In this document: one piece after another, positions 31,919-43,528 of the stretch
Position numbering within the stretch: the first letter of the stretch is position 1
Layout: every line of letters begins with the position of its first letter
Source of the DNA: Haberlea rhodopensis
Taxonomy: Eukaryota > Streptophyta > Magnoliopsida > Lamiales > Gesneriaceae
Reading direction: 5' to 3'
Assembly (NCBI GenBank): GCA_907163345.1
Contig: CAJQUN010000060.1
Span: forward strand, 124,001-188,000
DNA length: 64,000 nt
Notes under the pieces: generated by a model
What the model was told of the DNA's origin: nothing
Database searches by the model: none
What the model saw: only the letters and a program-made list of their open reading frames with translations
Program-made: the position numbers and the translations under genes

Positions 31919-34743
31919 GATGTGGAGTTTGCCATTGAGCTACTGCCGGGGACATCAACCATTTCTCGTGCCCCATACAGGATGGCGCCGGCAGAGCTGA
32001 GGGAGCTGAAGGTACAGTTATAGGAACTCCTCGATAAGGGATTCATTCGTCCTAGTGTATCGCCTTGGGGTGCACCAGTCTTGTTCGTGAAGAAAAAGGA
32101 TGGTTGCGCCTGTGTATCGATTACCGTCAATTGAACAAAGTGACTATTAAGAACAAGTACCCCCCTTCCGAGGATTGATGATTTATTTGATCAGCTTCAG
32201 GGCACAGAGATTTATTCAAAGATTGACTTGAGATCAGGCTACCACCAGATACGGTTTAGAGCTGATGATATCCAAAAGACAGCTTTTAGAACTCGGTATG
32301 GACACTACGAGTTCTTGGTGATGGCATTCGGGGTGACGAATGCCCCGGCTGTCTTTATGAGCCTGATGAACCGAGTATTTCAGGAGTACCTTGATCAGTT
32401 TGTGATCGTATTCATTGATGACATCCTTGTCTATTCAAGAAGTGAAGAGGAACATGCTTGAGGACATTGCTACAGATCCTCAGAGATCACCAGTTGTATG
32501 CCAAACTCAGCAAGTGCGAGTTCTGGCTGAGCAGCGTAGCATTTTTGGGCCACATTATCTCTCGAGAGGGGATATCAGTAGATCCCAGGAAGATTGAGGC
32601 AGTTATGGATTGGTCCGCCCCTACTTCAGTCAGTGAGAGTTGAAGTTTTCTTGGTTTGGCTGGCTATTATCGACGTTTCGTCGAGGGTTTCTCAAAGATC
32701 GCCAAGCCACTTACACAGCTGACTCAGAAGGGAGTCCCATTCTGTTGGTCAGAGGCTTGTGAGCAGAGTTTCCGGGAATTAAAGCACAGACTAACTACTG
32801 CACCAGTTTTGGTGATTCCCAGGGAGAACAAAGGATTTGTTCTTTATACTGACGCATCGCTACAGGGCCTAGGATGCACACTAATGCAGGACAGACATGT
32901 AGTAGCTTATGCTTCTAGGCAGTTGAAGCCACACGAGACGAGGTATCCAGTCCATGATTTGAAGTTAGCAGCTATAGTGTTTGCCTTGAAGATATGGCGA
33001 CACTACTTATATGGTACCTCATTTACCATCTTCACTGATCACAAGAGTCTGAAGTTCTTGTTTACACAGGCTGAGCTGAATATGAGGCAGAGGAGATGGA
33101 TGGATCTGCTGAAGGATTATGATTGTGAAATCCTATACCATCCCGGGAAAGCAAATTTGACAGCCGATGCTTTGAGTCGGAAGGTGAGGAGCACAGCAGA
33201 GGATGCCATGTGTCTATCAGCTATGTTGGACTCCTACTGCCATTTGGGATTTGATTATGATGTGTCTGCTTCACCGGTACAGGTCTTGACCTTATTAGCT
33301 GAGCCTGTTATTTTTTATCACATCAGGAAGGCCCAGGAGACTGACAAAGAAGTTCAGAGATGGTTGCCAGTGGTTCGTCTGGGCCAGTCGTCAAAGTTCA
33401 GGATGACTAAGGATGGTTCCTTAAGGTTAGGTGAACGATGGGTGGTCCCGAATACGCCTGAGTTGAGTCAGGGAATATTACAGCGAGCCCATTGCAGCAG
33501 GATGAGTATCCACCCGGGCGGGAAGAAGATGTATAAGGATTTATGCAGCCAGTTCTGGTGAAGGCGAATGAAAGAGGATGTTACTTCATTTGTCAAGCGC
33601 TGTTTGATTTGTCAGCAGGTGAAGGCTGAGAGGCAGAGGCCCGATGGTGAGCTAAGGAGTTTGGAGATACCCGAGTGGAAGTGGCAGCACGTGTCTATGG
33701 ATTTCGTGACCCACTTACCGAAGACTGTTTCGGGTTTTGATGCCATATGGGTAGTCGTCGACAGATTGACTAAGAGTGCTCATTTCATTCCCTACTTTAT
33801 GACCTTCACATACCTAAGGATGTCTCAGTTATATATCAGAGATGTGGTAAGACTGCACGGGATCCCTGTTTTGATTGTGTCTGATCGAGATCCGCGGTTT
33901 ACATCTCACTTCTGGGAGCGTCTTCAGTCAGCCCTGGGCATAGAGTTAAGGTTGAGCACAATATATCATCCCCAAACGGATGGGTAGACCGAGCGTACCA
34001 TACAGACGCTCGAAGATATGTTGAGGGCTTGTGTGTTGGAGTTCGACACTTCTTGGCAGGACTCAGTAGCCTTGGTGGAATTTTATTATCATAACAGTTA
34101 CCAGGCTAGCATACAGATGGCTCCATTTGAAGCCCTATATGGCAGGCGTTGCAGGTCGCCTTTGTGTTGGGATGACGTGGACCGTAAATCGGTCGGAGGA
34201 CCAGAGTTGGTCCAGGATATGGAAGAAAATGTAAAGGTCATTAGGAGAAAGATGAAGGCAGCTCAGGACAGACAGGCAGCGTATGCCAATCAGCGGCGAA
34301 GGCCGTTGGAGTTTCAGTTAGGCAAAAGAGTCTTTCTGAAGATCTCACCTTTCAGAGGTGTGGTACGGTTTGGGATGCGGGGAAAGTTATCCCCAAGATA
34401 TGTAGGGCCGTATGAGATCTTGCAGCGTGTTGGTACTCTGGCTTACCGGTTAGCTTTACCGCCCTCTCTGTCTGGTATACATGATGTGTTTCATGTGTCT
34501 ATATTGCGGAAGTACGAGCCAGATCCTTCTCATGTGTTGCAACCTTCTGAGGTTCAGATAGAGTCCGATGTTTCCTATGTGGAGCGGCCTACCAGGATTC
34601 TGGATCGGGCAGATCGCAGACTGAGAAACAAAGTTATTCCTATGGTCAAAGTTCAGTGGGATCGTAGGGGTGTCGAGGAGGCCACGTGGGAGACGGAGCG
34701 ACACATGGTGCAGCACTATCCAGAACTATTTTTTGGTATGTGA
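31919..34743 (+). pseudogene. pol: Element E pol, many lesions
   Basis: It continues the protease-RT linker after the gatgt duplication. RT (FIDDILVYS near 32412), RNase H, integrase and chromodomain-like tail are all present but broken. Lesions are tag 32021-32023, a small deletion near 32104, a 7-bp loss near 32458, tga 32641-32643 (cga elsewhere), tga 33559-33561 (tgg elsewhere) and tag 33985-33987 (cag elsewhere). RT motif VMPFG reads VMAFG here. The pol frame ends at a tga at 34741-34743. Confidence 0.88.
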
Positions 34744-34800
34744 TATATGTTTTGTTTTATCTTGGGTAAGTGCATGCTGATTTCGAGGACGAAATCTTAT

Positions 34801-34814
34801 GAGTAGGGGAGTAT
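34801..34814 (+). other. Polypurine tract of element E
   Basis: gagtaggggagtat right before the tgtgatatcc start of the 3' LTR. Confidence 0.7.
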
Positions 34815-36328
34815 TGTGATATCCCCGAAATGATTATGTGATTTAATCATTAATTATGTTAATATGAGGATTTTGGTGTTAATTAATTGGGTTGAATTAT
34901 TATAGTGGGGAAATGCATTTCAGGGTACATGTGATATATGTTGGGATTTTGGGGTTATGGCATGATTATTTGGGGTGTGTTATTTGTTTTGGTGAAGCAT
35001 GTTTAAATGGGAATTGAAGTATTTTATTGTTTAAATACTAAAAATATCATGTGAGGATATTTTAATACATCGTGCTAAATACCGGGACAAAAACATAACA
35101 CATCATACCACCCAACACCCAACCACCCCCCCCCCCCCCCAACCCATGCTGATGACACAGCATAAGCTGACCATACCCCCACTTGGCACAATCATTCATC
35201 TCATCTCCTCCACTCCAAATCTCACCCTTTCTCTCCCAAATAATCTCCAGCACCTGCTAAGCAAAATTGAGAGGAGCCCTTCCATTTTCATTGCTTGGAG
35301 ACCTTCCAAAAATCGGAGCAAAGTAGGAACCATCTCAGGTACCAACACAGACGAGGAGATAAAGTATGTTGACTCCTCTATCTTTTGAAAGGTACGTAAG
35401 TGACGTACGGGCATCCCAACGGTAACATGTATTTTATGTTTGTCTATTTGACACATGATTGATGCAAAGTTGTGCATAAGAATATCAAACATGTTGATAT
35501 GCATTGTTGTTTGCATGATATATATGTGGAATAAAGAGTGTGTATTCCACGAGTCAGGGTTATCATAGTGATGATTTTAATGCTTACGCTTATACCGCTA
35601 AAATGTGGAGCAAGGCTTGCACATGGAGGCGGGGTATACCATACTAAGCGGGGAAGAAGGTACCGCTAGTATGAAGAGCGGGGAAGAAGGTACCGCTAGC
35701 GGGGAAGAATGTACCGCTTGTTATGAATGATGAAGCAGGGAAGATGGTACCGCTCATTATGAAGTTAAGAAGTAAAAAGCATTTAAAATACACTGATGAT
35801 AAAATGACTAAGAAAGATTAAGATTAAGAAGTGAAGTTATGTCATGACATTTACTTAAGGAAGCCATAATTTCATATAATGATTTGATTATGAGTTATGG
35901 TACAGGGACAACCAATGGGCGTTTTAATGCATTGGAAATACAGGAAGTATTTTATATCTATGATTATGCATTATGCTTTACATTCATATTATGTTGAATA
36001 TGAATTATGATGTGCTCATGTGTTGGGGGTTGTCTTTGTAGGTGCATTTAATTCAGAGAACAAGGGTCGGGGTTGACACGTTGAGCTTTAAGGAGTGCTA
36101 CAGGATTAGCAGAACAGGGTTTCATTTTGTATAAGTTTCTACAAGGAGTATAGTAGAACTATAGTCTCATACGCTGTTACTAAGAGATGTAACTAATCCC
36201 TTTTGAAATTCTTTTGGTACTGTAATCTCTATAAGCTCAGGATATCAACACAGCCTATTACTCTGATTATGTATGATTAGTTCTCTTATTTGCACCTTAT
36301 TATCTTGTTAAGATAACGGGGTCTCACA
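34815..36328 (+). mobile_element. 3' LTR of element E, internally deleted
   Basis: Starts tgtgatatccccg and ends ggggtctcaca, 1,514 bp against about 2,480 bp for the second start of the middle LTR. After 'ggagcaaagtag' (near 35327) it jumps to the 'aaccatctcaggt' block, so about 0.95 kb, including the palindrome cluster, is missing; gtag is shared at the joint. It keeps four AGCGG hairpins (about 35645-35753) and the tgtctttgtag tract. Its end directly abuts the interrupted 3' ORF of the Copia element at 36329. Confidence 0.87.
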
Positions 36329-36891
36329 GCCTGTTTGGAGGCGATGACTGTCTCAAGCAAAACTCCAAATAAAATTGCAGACCAATTCATCTTCTGCCCT
36401 GAGTGAATAGCAGCCATGGCCCGGAATTTCTCAGCAGTAACAACATCATAGCTTCCGGCTTTGCCCAATAATGGCTTGCCAACAATCTCGCATAACACTT
36501 GGAAATGAAAAAGCATTTCCTTCTTCTTGAATGACGGCTGCAGACGATGGCCAAAGATGGATATCTTCCCCTGAAGATCAGTGATAGTGGCCTGAGGAAT
36601 ATGGCCAAAGTCAATCAGTCCGGTGTTGGGAAGACCAAAGGTCTTTGCCAGCGTCGACGGAGAGATGTCAAACGATTTGCCCTTGACGGTGGTGGAGATG
36701 AACGTCTTCTGAGATACAGCATTTGCAAACAGTTCTCGAATCTCCGATTCGTAAACCACCGTCCCGCATTCCAGAAAGTTCCTTAATCCGTAAGACTCTA
36801 AGGATTTGAACATGGAGACCATTTCCGGATCTTCAGCTCTGTATATTTCATTGAACTCTATAGATAAAGAATTGTGAGTGATAGTAGCCAT
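36329..36891 (-). pseudogene. Extra 3' ORF of SIRE-type element, truncated
   Basis: The ORF starts at an ATG at 36891 and runs about 188 codons before the Gypsy LTR cuts it. It lies some 390 bp downstream of the RNase H end, in the place where SIRE-lineage elements carry their third ('envelope-like') ORF. Visible sequence is soluble-looking: no signal peptide or membrane segment is evident in this part. The segments FLECGTVVYESEIRELFANA and FDISPSTLAKTFGLPNTG resemble the 'putative plant transposon protein' family often found in such elements. No biochemical role can be given. Residues beyond 36328 on the minus strand are LTR read-through. Confidence 0.6.
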
Positions 36892-37281
36892 TTGAGTGAA
36901 GTGAAGAATACGGAGAGTGTAAAAAAAAATATTTGAGAGGTAGAGAGCAGACAGCAGTAATTCGTAAAAAGTGAATGAAAGTAAAATATTCAGCCCGCTA
37001 AATAGGAGAGAGAAATATCTCGATGACTGATAATTAAAGAATTCAAAATAAACGGATAGGATGAAAGAGAGATAAGGCGGTTAAAATTGCGATCAGTCCG
37101 GGCTATTTTAAAAAATTACTTTATTTAAAGATTTGTTGACCAGATAGATAATGGGATAACATCAGATTTGACATAGATCGGTCTGAAAGTTCGGACCGGT
37201 CTGTGTCGTTCTGATCATTGTATTATCGATCTGTGTCAGCATACAATCTTTAAAAGCTAAAAGAAGGATACTTCTAAAACA
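36892..37281 (-). other. Spacer between pol and 3' ORF of SIRE-type element
   Basis: AT-rich noncoding stretch between the RNase H stop and the 3' ORF start codon. I see no splice or promoter element that I would stand behind. Confidence 0.5.
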
Positions 37282-38686
37282 TCAAGATAAATCTATTAAA
37301 CCAAGAATTTGACGTAAATAATTAAACTTAGCCTCAGGAAGTGGTTTGGTGAAAATATCTGCTGCTTGCTGTTCTGTTGAAATATGCTCGATCCGAATTT
37401 CCTTTTTGCCAACATGATCTCGAATAAAATGATGTCTGATATCAATATGCTTGGTTTGAGAGTGCAAAACTGGATTATATGTTATAGCAATTGCACTTGT
37501 GTTGTCACAAAATATCGAAGATTCAACAGCTTGAATGCCATAGTCTTTGAGCTGGCAATAGATGTTTGCTTCTTACTAAACCAAGAGATCAATCTTTCAC
37601 CTAAGAATTGACAAGTCCACTGTTGCTTTTACGATCAATCTTACATCCATAATAATCAGCATTTGAATATCCGATTAAGCTGAAGTTTGAATCTTTGGAA
37701 TACCAAAGACCAACGTTCTGAGATCCTTTTAAGTATTTCAGAATACGCTTAGCAGCAAAAAAGTGTGATTGCTTTGGATCTGACTGGAATCTAGCGCACA
37801 TACAGACTGAGAACATTATATCAGGCCGGCTCGCTGTAAGATATAAGAGCGATCCGATCAGTCCTCGATACATAGATACTTCAACTGCTGTTCCCCCTTC
37901 ATCTTTATCTAACTTGATTGAGGGACTCATTGGAGTTGATGCAGTTGAACAAGTTTCCATTCCGAATCTCTTGAGAAGCTCTTTGGTATACTTGGTTTGA
38001 TTTATGAAAATGCCATTGCTGAGCTGTTTGACTTGGAGACCCAGAAAGAATGAAAGTTCTCCCATCATACTCATCTCAAACTGTCCCTGCATTAACTTAG
38101 AGAATTTCTCGCATAATTTGGGGTTAGTTGACCCAAAAATGATATCGTCAACATAAATTTGAACTAACAAAGTATGTTCCCCCTTAATAAATTTAAATAG
38201 AGTTTTATCCACTGAGCCGATCTGAAAGTCATGGTTCAACAAAAATTGAGACAGAGTGTCATACCAGGCTCTTGGAGCTTGTTTCAGTCCATATACTGCT
38301 TTATTCAGTAGATATACATGATCTGGGAATGAGTGGTTCTGAAATCCAGGAGGTTGCTCAATGTAGACTTCCTCCTGAAGCTTACCATTAAGAAAGGCAC
38401 TCTTAACGTCCATTTGATATACCTTGAAGTTTTTAAAAGCAGCATAAGCAAGAAATATTCGGATTGCTATAAGTCTGGCGACTGGTGCAAAAGATTCATC
38501 GAAGTCAATTCCTTCTTCTTGTCTGAATCCTTGCGCCACCAGTCTGGCTTTGTTTCTAACCACAACTCCATCTGCGTCCAGCTTGTTTCTGAAAACCAAT
38601 CTGGTTCCAATAACAGGCAGATCGCTTGGTCTGGGGCTTAGACTCCAAACTTGATTTTGTTCAAATTGATTAAGTTCTTCTTGCAT
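37282..38686 (-). pseudogene. pol: SIRE-type RT and RNase H
   Basis: RT is in one frame from 38686 to 37601, with VFRNKLDADG, ARLVAQGF, MDVKSAFLNG, YGLKQAPRAW and the catalytic YVDD (near 38148) typical of Ty1/Copia RT. The frame is lost near 37620 within the start of RNase H, and the end of RNase H (TKHIDIRHHFIRDHV and the ADIFTKPL motif) lies in another frame at 37467-37282. The segment joining the two frames is shifted. The usual Copia RNase H ending is recognisable, so the domain is full length but broken. Confidence 0.85.
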
Positions 38687-39035
38687 GGCTTTAATCCAGT
38701 TGTAATCAGTTAAAGCTTCATCAATCTTTTTAGGTTCCAGATTTGATATGAAGCGGCATGAGTGAATTCGTCCATCATCTGTCCTCTGGTTCTAATAGGT
38801 GCAGAAGGACTTCCAATCACTAGATCAGGTGGATGCCCTTTGTCCATCAATAGCTTGATTCCGGATTATCTGGTCCAGAAGGGTGAGTAGCAGCAGTACT
38901 ATCAGCATCTGCTTTAACATTAGAGTTAGGACCATCCGGATCTGCTCGATCTAAAGAGCTTCATTGCCTTGATCCGGTCTTTCTGGTACTTCAGGTTCCG
39001 GTGGATTGTCTCTTGACTTGTTAGCTACAATCTCA
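38687..39035 (-). pseudogene. Degraded integrase-RT linker
   Basis: Between the readable integrase and RT frames the minus strand keeps linker-like, acidic, proline-containing coding text in changing frames with several stops. It is part of the same decayed polyprotein. Confidence 0.55.
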
Positions 39036-40330
39036 TCATACTGTTAGCTTCGAGATGGATATTTTCCATCTGATTTGGAATTGATTCCTTGTTACCCTCA
39101 ATACATAAAGATTCATCAAAACTACATGAACTGATTCTTCTACAGTTAAAGTGTGATTATTGAAAACTCGAAAAGCTTTGCTATTTGATGAATATCCTAA
39201 AAATATCCCATTATTTGATTTAGCTTCAAATGCTGTAAGATGATTCTTACCATTGTTGTGAACGAAGCATTTGCAGCCAAATACATGAAGATGAGAGATA
39301 GACGGTGTGTTACCAGTCCATACTTCATATGGAGTAAGATTCAACTTCTTGTTAATCATAGACCGATTTTGAGTGTAGCAAGCAGTATTTACAGCTTCTG
39401 CCCAGAACTTTTGCGAAATTCCAGAATCAGCAAGCATTGTTCTTGCTGCCTCTTTAAGCGTTCTGTTCCCTCGTTCTGCAACTCCATTTTGTTGAGGAGT
39501 TCGAGCAGCTGAAAATTCATGCTTAATTCCTTGATCTTCTAGAAAGGATTCAAGATTCTGATTTGAAAATTCAGTCCCTTTGTCACTTCGAATCCTGTCT
39601 ATGCTTGATGATTTCTCATTCTGAGTGCGTTCAGCAGCTTGATCAATTTCGGACCGGTATGATCTTTACAGCTCAAAAATATAGTCCAAGTAAAACGTGA
39701 GTAATCATCAATAACAACAAGAGTATACCGCATTCCCCCTAAACTTGTTATTGGTATAGGACCAAACAAGTCCATATGCAATAGTTCTAAGCAGCGTGAG
39801 GAGGATTTGGCATTCTTGTTTTTGAAGGATGATCTGATCTGTTTGCCCATTTGGAAAGCTTCACAGATCTTATCCTTAGCAAAGTCGATCTTGGGCAGAC
39901 CGACGACTAAATCATGTTTACACATGCTAGAAATAGTCTTAAAATTGAGATGATTCAAGCGTTTATGCCATAGCCAGCGTTTATTATCATTATTCACGAT
40001 GAAGCAAGTAGGATTATCAGGTTGAGCAGAATTCCAGTTAATCTTATACTTATTTCCATTTCTGATTCCTATAAGCATGGTCATACCTTCTGACGATTTA
40101 ACAGTGCAAGTGTGTTTGTGAAATTCTACAGCATAACCATTATCACATAGTTGACTTATACTGATCAAATTATAGCAAAGATTTTCAACTAACAGCACAT
40201 CATTGATAATAATATTACCATGGACAATCTTACCCTTGCCCACGGTCTTACCCTTTGAGTTATCCCCGAATATGATCTTGGGTCCAGTACATTCTGTGAC
40301 TTCAGACAGCAGCTCGATGTTTCCAGTCAT
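39036..40330 (-). pseudogene. pol: SIRE-type pre-integrase and integrase
   Basis: 40330-39599 holds the gag-pre-integrase domain (WLWHKRLNHLN with its paired histidines near 39970) and the first part of the integrase core (MDLFGPIP, VVIDDYSRFTW). In the HHCC site the second cysteine appears as Phe (CEAF where CxxC is usual). A frameshift near 39599 is followed, in another frame, by the core's later part and the C-terminal FGCKCFVHNN and GIFLGYS segments down to 39036. The protein could not be made or fold normally. Confidence 0.82.
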
Positions 40331-40730
40331 GTGACGAGAACACCCACTGTCTAAGTACCAGTCTGATACAAGATTCTTCGGTACCTGTCATCAAATATAA
40401 TTATTGTTGGTACCTAATCCTACTTGGGTCCAGAATGGATTAGCCCTTTGAGAACCCACACCTGTATCAGCTTTAATGGCTTGTGTGTGTCTGGTGTGCT
40501 GTGAGCTGATATGTTTCGATGTTGTGTGTGATAATGTGTGCAATATGGAAACCTTTGATTCTTATGAGGTAGTCTATATCTTCGTTGAACTGGTTTTGAG
40601 TTGTAGTAATTGGATGGTCTTCCTTGCCTTAGATCTTGCACCTTTAGATTTGGTCTGAAGGACACAAAGCTTGCTGGTGCCTTTTCTTTGGCTTGGTTAA
40701 CGTACCCAATTCCTCTTCTCAAACCTTGAT
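40331..40730 (-). pseudogene. Degraded gag-protease junction
   Basis: This is coding-derived sequence between gag and integrase in broken frames. A DTG-type protease site is not readable, although 'CSRHMTG'-like text typical of the region just after Copia protease ends it near 40330. Confidence 0.5.
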
Positions 40731-42374
40731 TCACGAAGGAGTCTCCCGTTTGAATTGTAGGTGCTTCAGTCTCATATCTATGCTGGATTTAACAAATGTC
40801 ATTTGTCTGATTTTGTTCTTTACCAGCAACAGTTCAGATTCATCTTTGGTGCATTCTTTGATATCAAAGCCTATGCCGGTGACATCACCGACATTTCTTT
40901 GTACCTCTTGCAATTCTTCCAATGATGCTCTTGATTTTGTCCGTGTTTTGAAAATATGAGAGAGCTTAGCATTTTGTGTGCTAATTCTCTTGTTTTCTTC
41001 ATGGAGCTGATCATAGGAGATTTTCAGCTTTTTCAGCTCGATCTGTAGATTATTGCACTCACCTTGCTCAGAGCAGCTTGGTTTGTTGTGCTCATCCAGT
41101 TGATCATTGGCTTTAGCTCTATTTTTCTCAAATGATTCAGCTAGGATTCTATAATCATTAGCCATGTCTTGCAGCGCGGACATAAGCTCTTCACGTGTAA
41201 ATTCATTTGAGTCAAGATCGAATACCTCGTATGTTTGACTCATTTCTTCGTCTGCCATTAGACATTGAATATCTTCTTCGCTTTCGCTGGAAGAATATTC
41301 GGAGCTTTCTGAATCTGAATCAGTATGAGCCCACTTGTTGTTTCCTTCCTCTGCTACTAGGACTTTTTGGGACTTCCCATGATGACTTTTACGATCTTTG
41401 TAGTGCTTCTTTTTCTTGTCATCACGATGCTTTTCTTTACGCTCTTCTTTCTTCGGTCTGGTGAAATCTGCAATAAAATGTCCGGTCTTACCACAATCGT
41501 AGCAAGCCTGATCATTAACAGCATCGTTCTTTTTTGATTTATAATGATGAGAAGGTTTAAAATTCCTTTTATTCTTAGACATAAATTTACCAAAATTCTT
41601 GATAAATAATGACATAGCATCATTACTTATCTGTTCGACAGATCGATCTGTTGTGGGGGCGGTCTGGTCTGGAATGGTTGCCAGGGCTTTATTTGGTTGA
41701 GAGATGAATGTCTCTGCTTCACTTCTGGTGATCAGTTCGAACTCATAAGCCTTAAGATCTGCGAATAGATCATGAAGTTCAACTTTGTTCAGATCTTTAG
41801 ATTCCCTCATTGTGATGGTCTTTACATCCCATTCTTTTGGCAGGGCTCTCATTACTTTCAGAGCGATCTCTCTGTTTGAGTATTCCTTGCCCAGACCATT
41901 CAGTTCATTGATGATACCAGCAACTCTTTCATCAAACTCATTTAGAGTTTCTCAAATCTTCATTTTTATGCTCTCAAATCTTTGAAGAGCAACAATCAGC
42001 TTGTTTTCCTTGGTCTGGTCGTTCCCTTCACATAACTGTGCTATCTTTTCCCAAATTTCTTTGGCAGTAGAGCACATTTTGATTTTACTGAACATATTCT
42101 TGTCCAACGTCTTGAACAAGATATCTTTAGCAACGTTGTCTAGATTTGCTATCTTTCTTTCTTCATTCGTCCAAAGGGATCTGTCCTTCTCGACCATTTG
42201 GGGTTCACCACCAGTAATGGAGGCTGCTGTATTGACTTTCAGAATCTTCATTGGCCCATCAGTGATGACGAACCACATATCGTCATCCTGTGCTGCCAGA
42301 TGAGCTTGCATTCTGATTCTCCAATCATCATAGTCTTCTTTTGAGAACATAGGAATTTTGTTGAATGATGCCAT
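40731..42374 (-). pseudogene. gag: SIRE-type gag
   Basis: The start is probably the ATG at 42374 (MASFNKIPMFSKEDYDDW); an upstream ATG at 42422 lies in the primer site and is unlikely to be used. The frame of about 550 codons has one internal stop, tga near 41949 (cga expected). Features are the UBN2-type gag core with TAKEIWEKI and LIVALQRFESIKM, a basic stretch, and one zinc knuckle near 41500-41460 in which the last Cys is replaced by Phe (CYDCGKTGHFIADF). An acidic Ser/Glu-rich region and a long coiled-coil-like Leu/Lys/Glu tail follow. Length and layout fit the SIRE lineage. Confidence 0.8.
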
Positions 42375-42409
42375 CAGCTCAAGTGTCTTTGTGATGATTA
42401 AGACAACCT

Positions 42410-42421
42410 GCTCTGATACCA
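42410..42421 (-). other. Primer binding site of SIRE-type element
   Basis: The plus strand reads gctctgatacca, the complement of tggtatcagagc, two bases from the LTR start at 42424. Confidence 0.85.
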
Positions 42422-42423
42422 CT

Positions 42424-43528
42424 TGTTAGGATCGGTCCGGAGTGTTTAGAGGGGGGGGGGGGGTGAATGAACACTCCTATTAAAAATTAATCCCTTGTGA
42501 TTTCTTTCGGATTAGTGAAGGAAATCTGTTTCTTAATCAACTCTTCTGCAGAACAGACCACTGAATATTTTAGTGCGGAACGGTCTGTTCTTAGATTAGT
42601 AAGAACGACTCGATGGCTTGAATAGTATAGCGAATGCAGAATGATAAAACACGGAATATGTTTCTGGAAGTTCGAAGGTGGTGTAATCCTTCTACGTCTC
42701 CCCTTCTTCCAATTAAGGAAGGATTCCACTAGAAGACTTTGATTTATAAAATCCTATTGTACAAACCCGATTCAGCTGGATTTATCTCACTACCAGACTG
42801 AAACTCCTAGTCTCTCGATCTGTTCAGACACACTCTGTCTGACAGTTACAATTGATTCTCACTTCTATATCTCAGTACAGAATACACAAGATAGACTAAA
42901 TTAGTCTATGCACACAATGATCATAATGTGATCAAATATTACAATATGCTTGTGCTTATGAAGATTTTCAGCTCGAAAAAGTCTGAGCTTGTAAGCTTGT
43001 GCTGTTTTGCTTTCTTTTGCGTTTTTCGATTGATCAGACTCTCTTCTTGAGCTCTTCTGTTGCATCCTTATATAGTTGCATGTACCAACGACATTATTTC
43101 CCTTAATGTGAAACTCTTGACTCTGCTTAAATTCTGAGTAAGCTGCAGTCTTCTTCTTTAGGGTAGTTGCCGTTCTGGTTCATGCTTTCGGCGACTGTCA
43201 GGTAAGCTCTTCTTTGTCTTCTTACCTTTTATGGTAATATTCAGTCTTTGGTCTTTTTCAGCATTAATTGCAACATTAAATGCTTCAATAAATAGCCGTT
43301 AATGATTCGGACTGAAGAATCAATTCTTATTCAGCCTTGACTGCTCTGATCTGATAGTAGTTGAGATCGATCTGAAGCTTCGATCTGGTCAGGCTGATTT
43401 CCATCGATCCGATCTGATTTGCGATATACCATATCAGCTTGATCTGTTTTGAGCGATCGATCTGGTCAGTCTGAAATCTATCGATCCGGTCTGATATGTT
43501 TTGTCATCGTTAAAATCCGGAACTAACA
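42424..43528 (-). mobile_element. 5' LTR of SIRE-type element
   Basis: 1,105 bp between tgttag and ctaaca, a 6-base terminal inverted repeat typical of Copia LTRs. It includes a run of G near 42454-42466 and AT-rich text that may hold the promoter near 43080 (tatatag on the minus side). The base following the LTR is cagcg (43529-43533), one side of a possible target duplication; the other side is not in the window. Confidence 0.82.

Larger units (their letters stand above)
36329..43528 (-). mobile_element. SIRE-type Copia element, minus strand, 3' end cut off
   Basis: The order on the minus strand is 5' LTR (42424-43528), primer site, long gag, protease/integrase, RT, RNase H and an extra 3' ORF. 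Integrase before RT marks Ty1/Copia; the long acidic gag and the additional downstream ORF fit the SIRE/Maximus lineage. The rest of the 3' ORF and the 3' LTR are missing, replaced at 36328 by the Gypsy nest. They may continue left of the window. The direct repeat of the insertion (perhaps gcctg, 36329-36333) cannot be confirmed. Confidence 0.82.
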
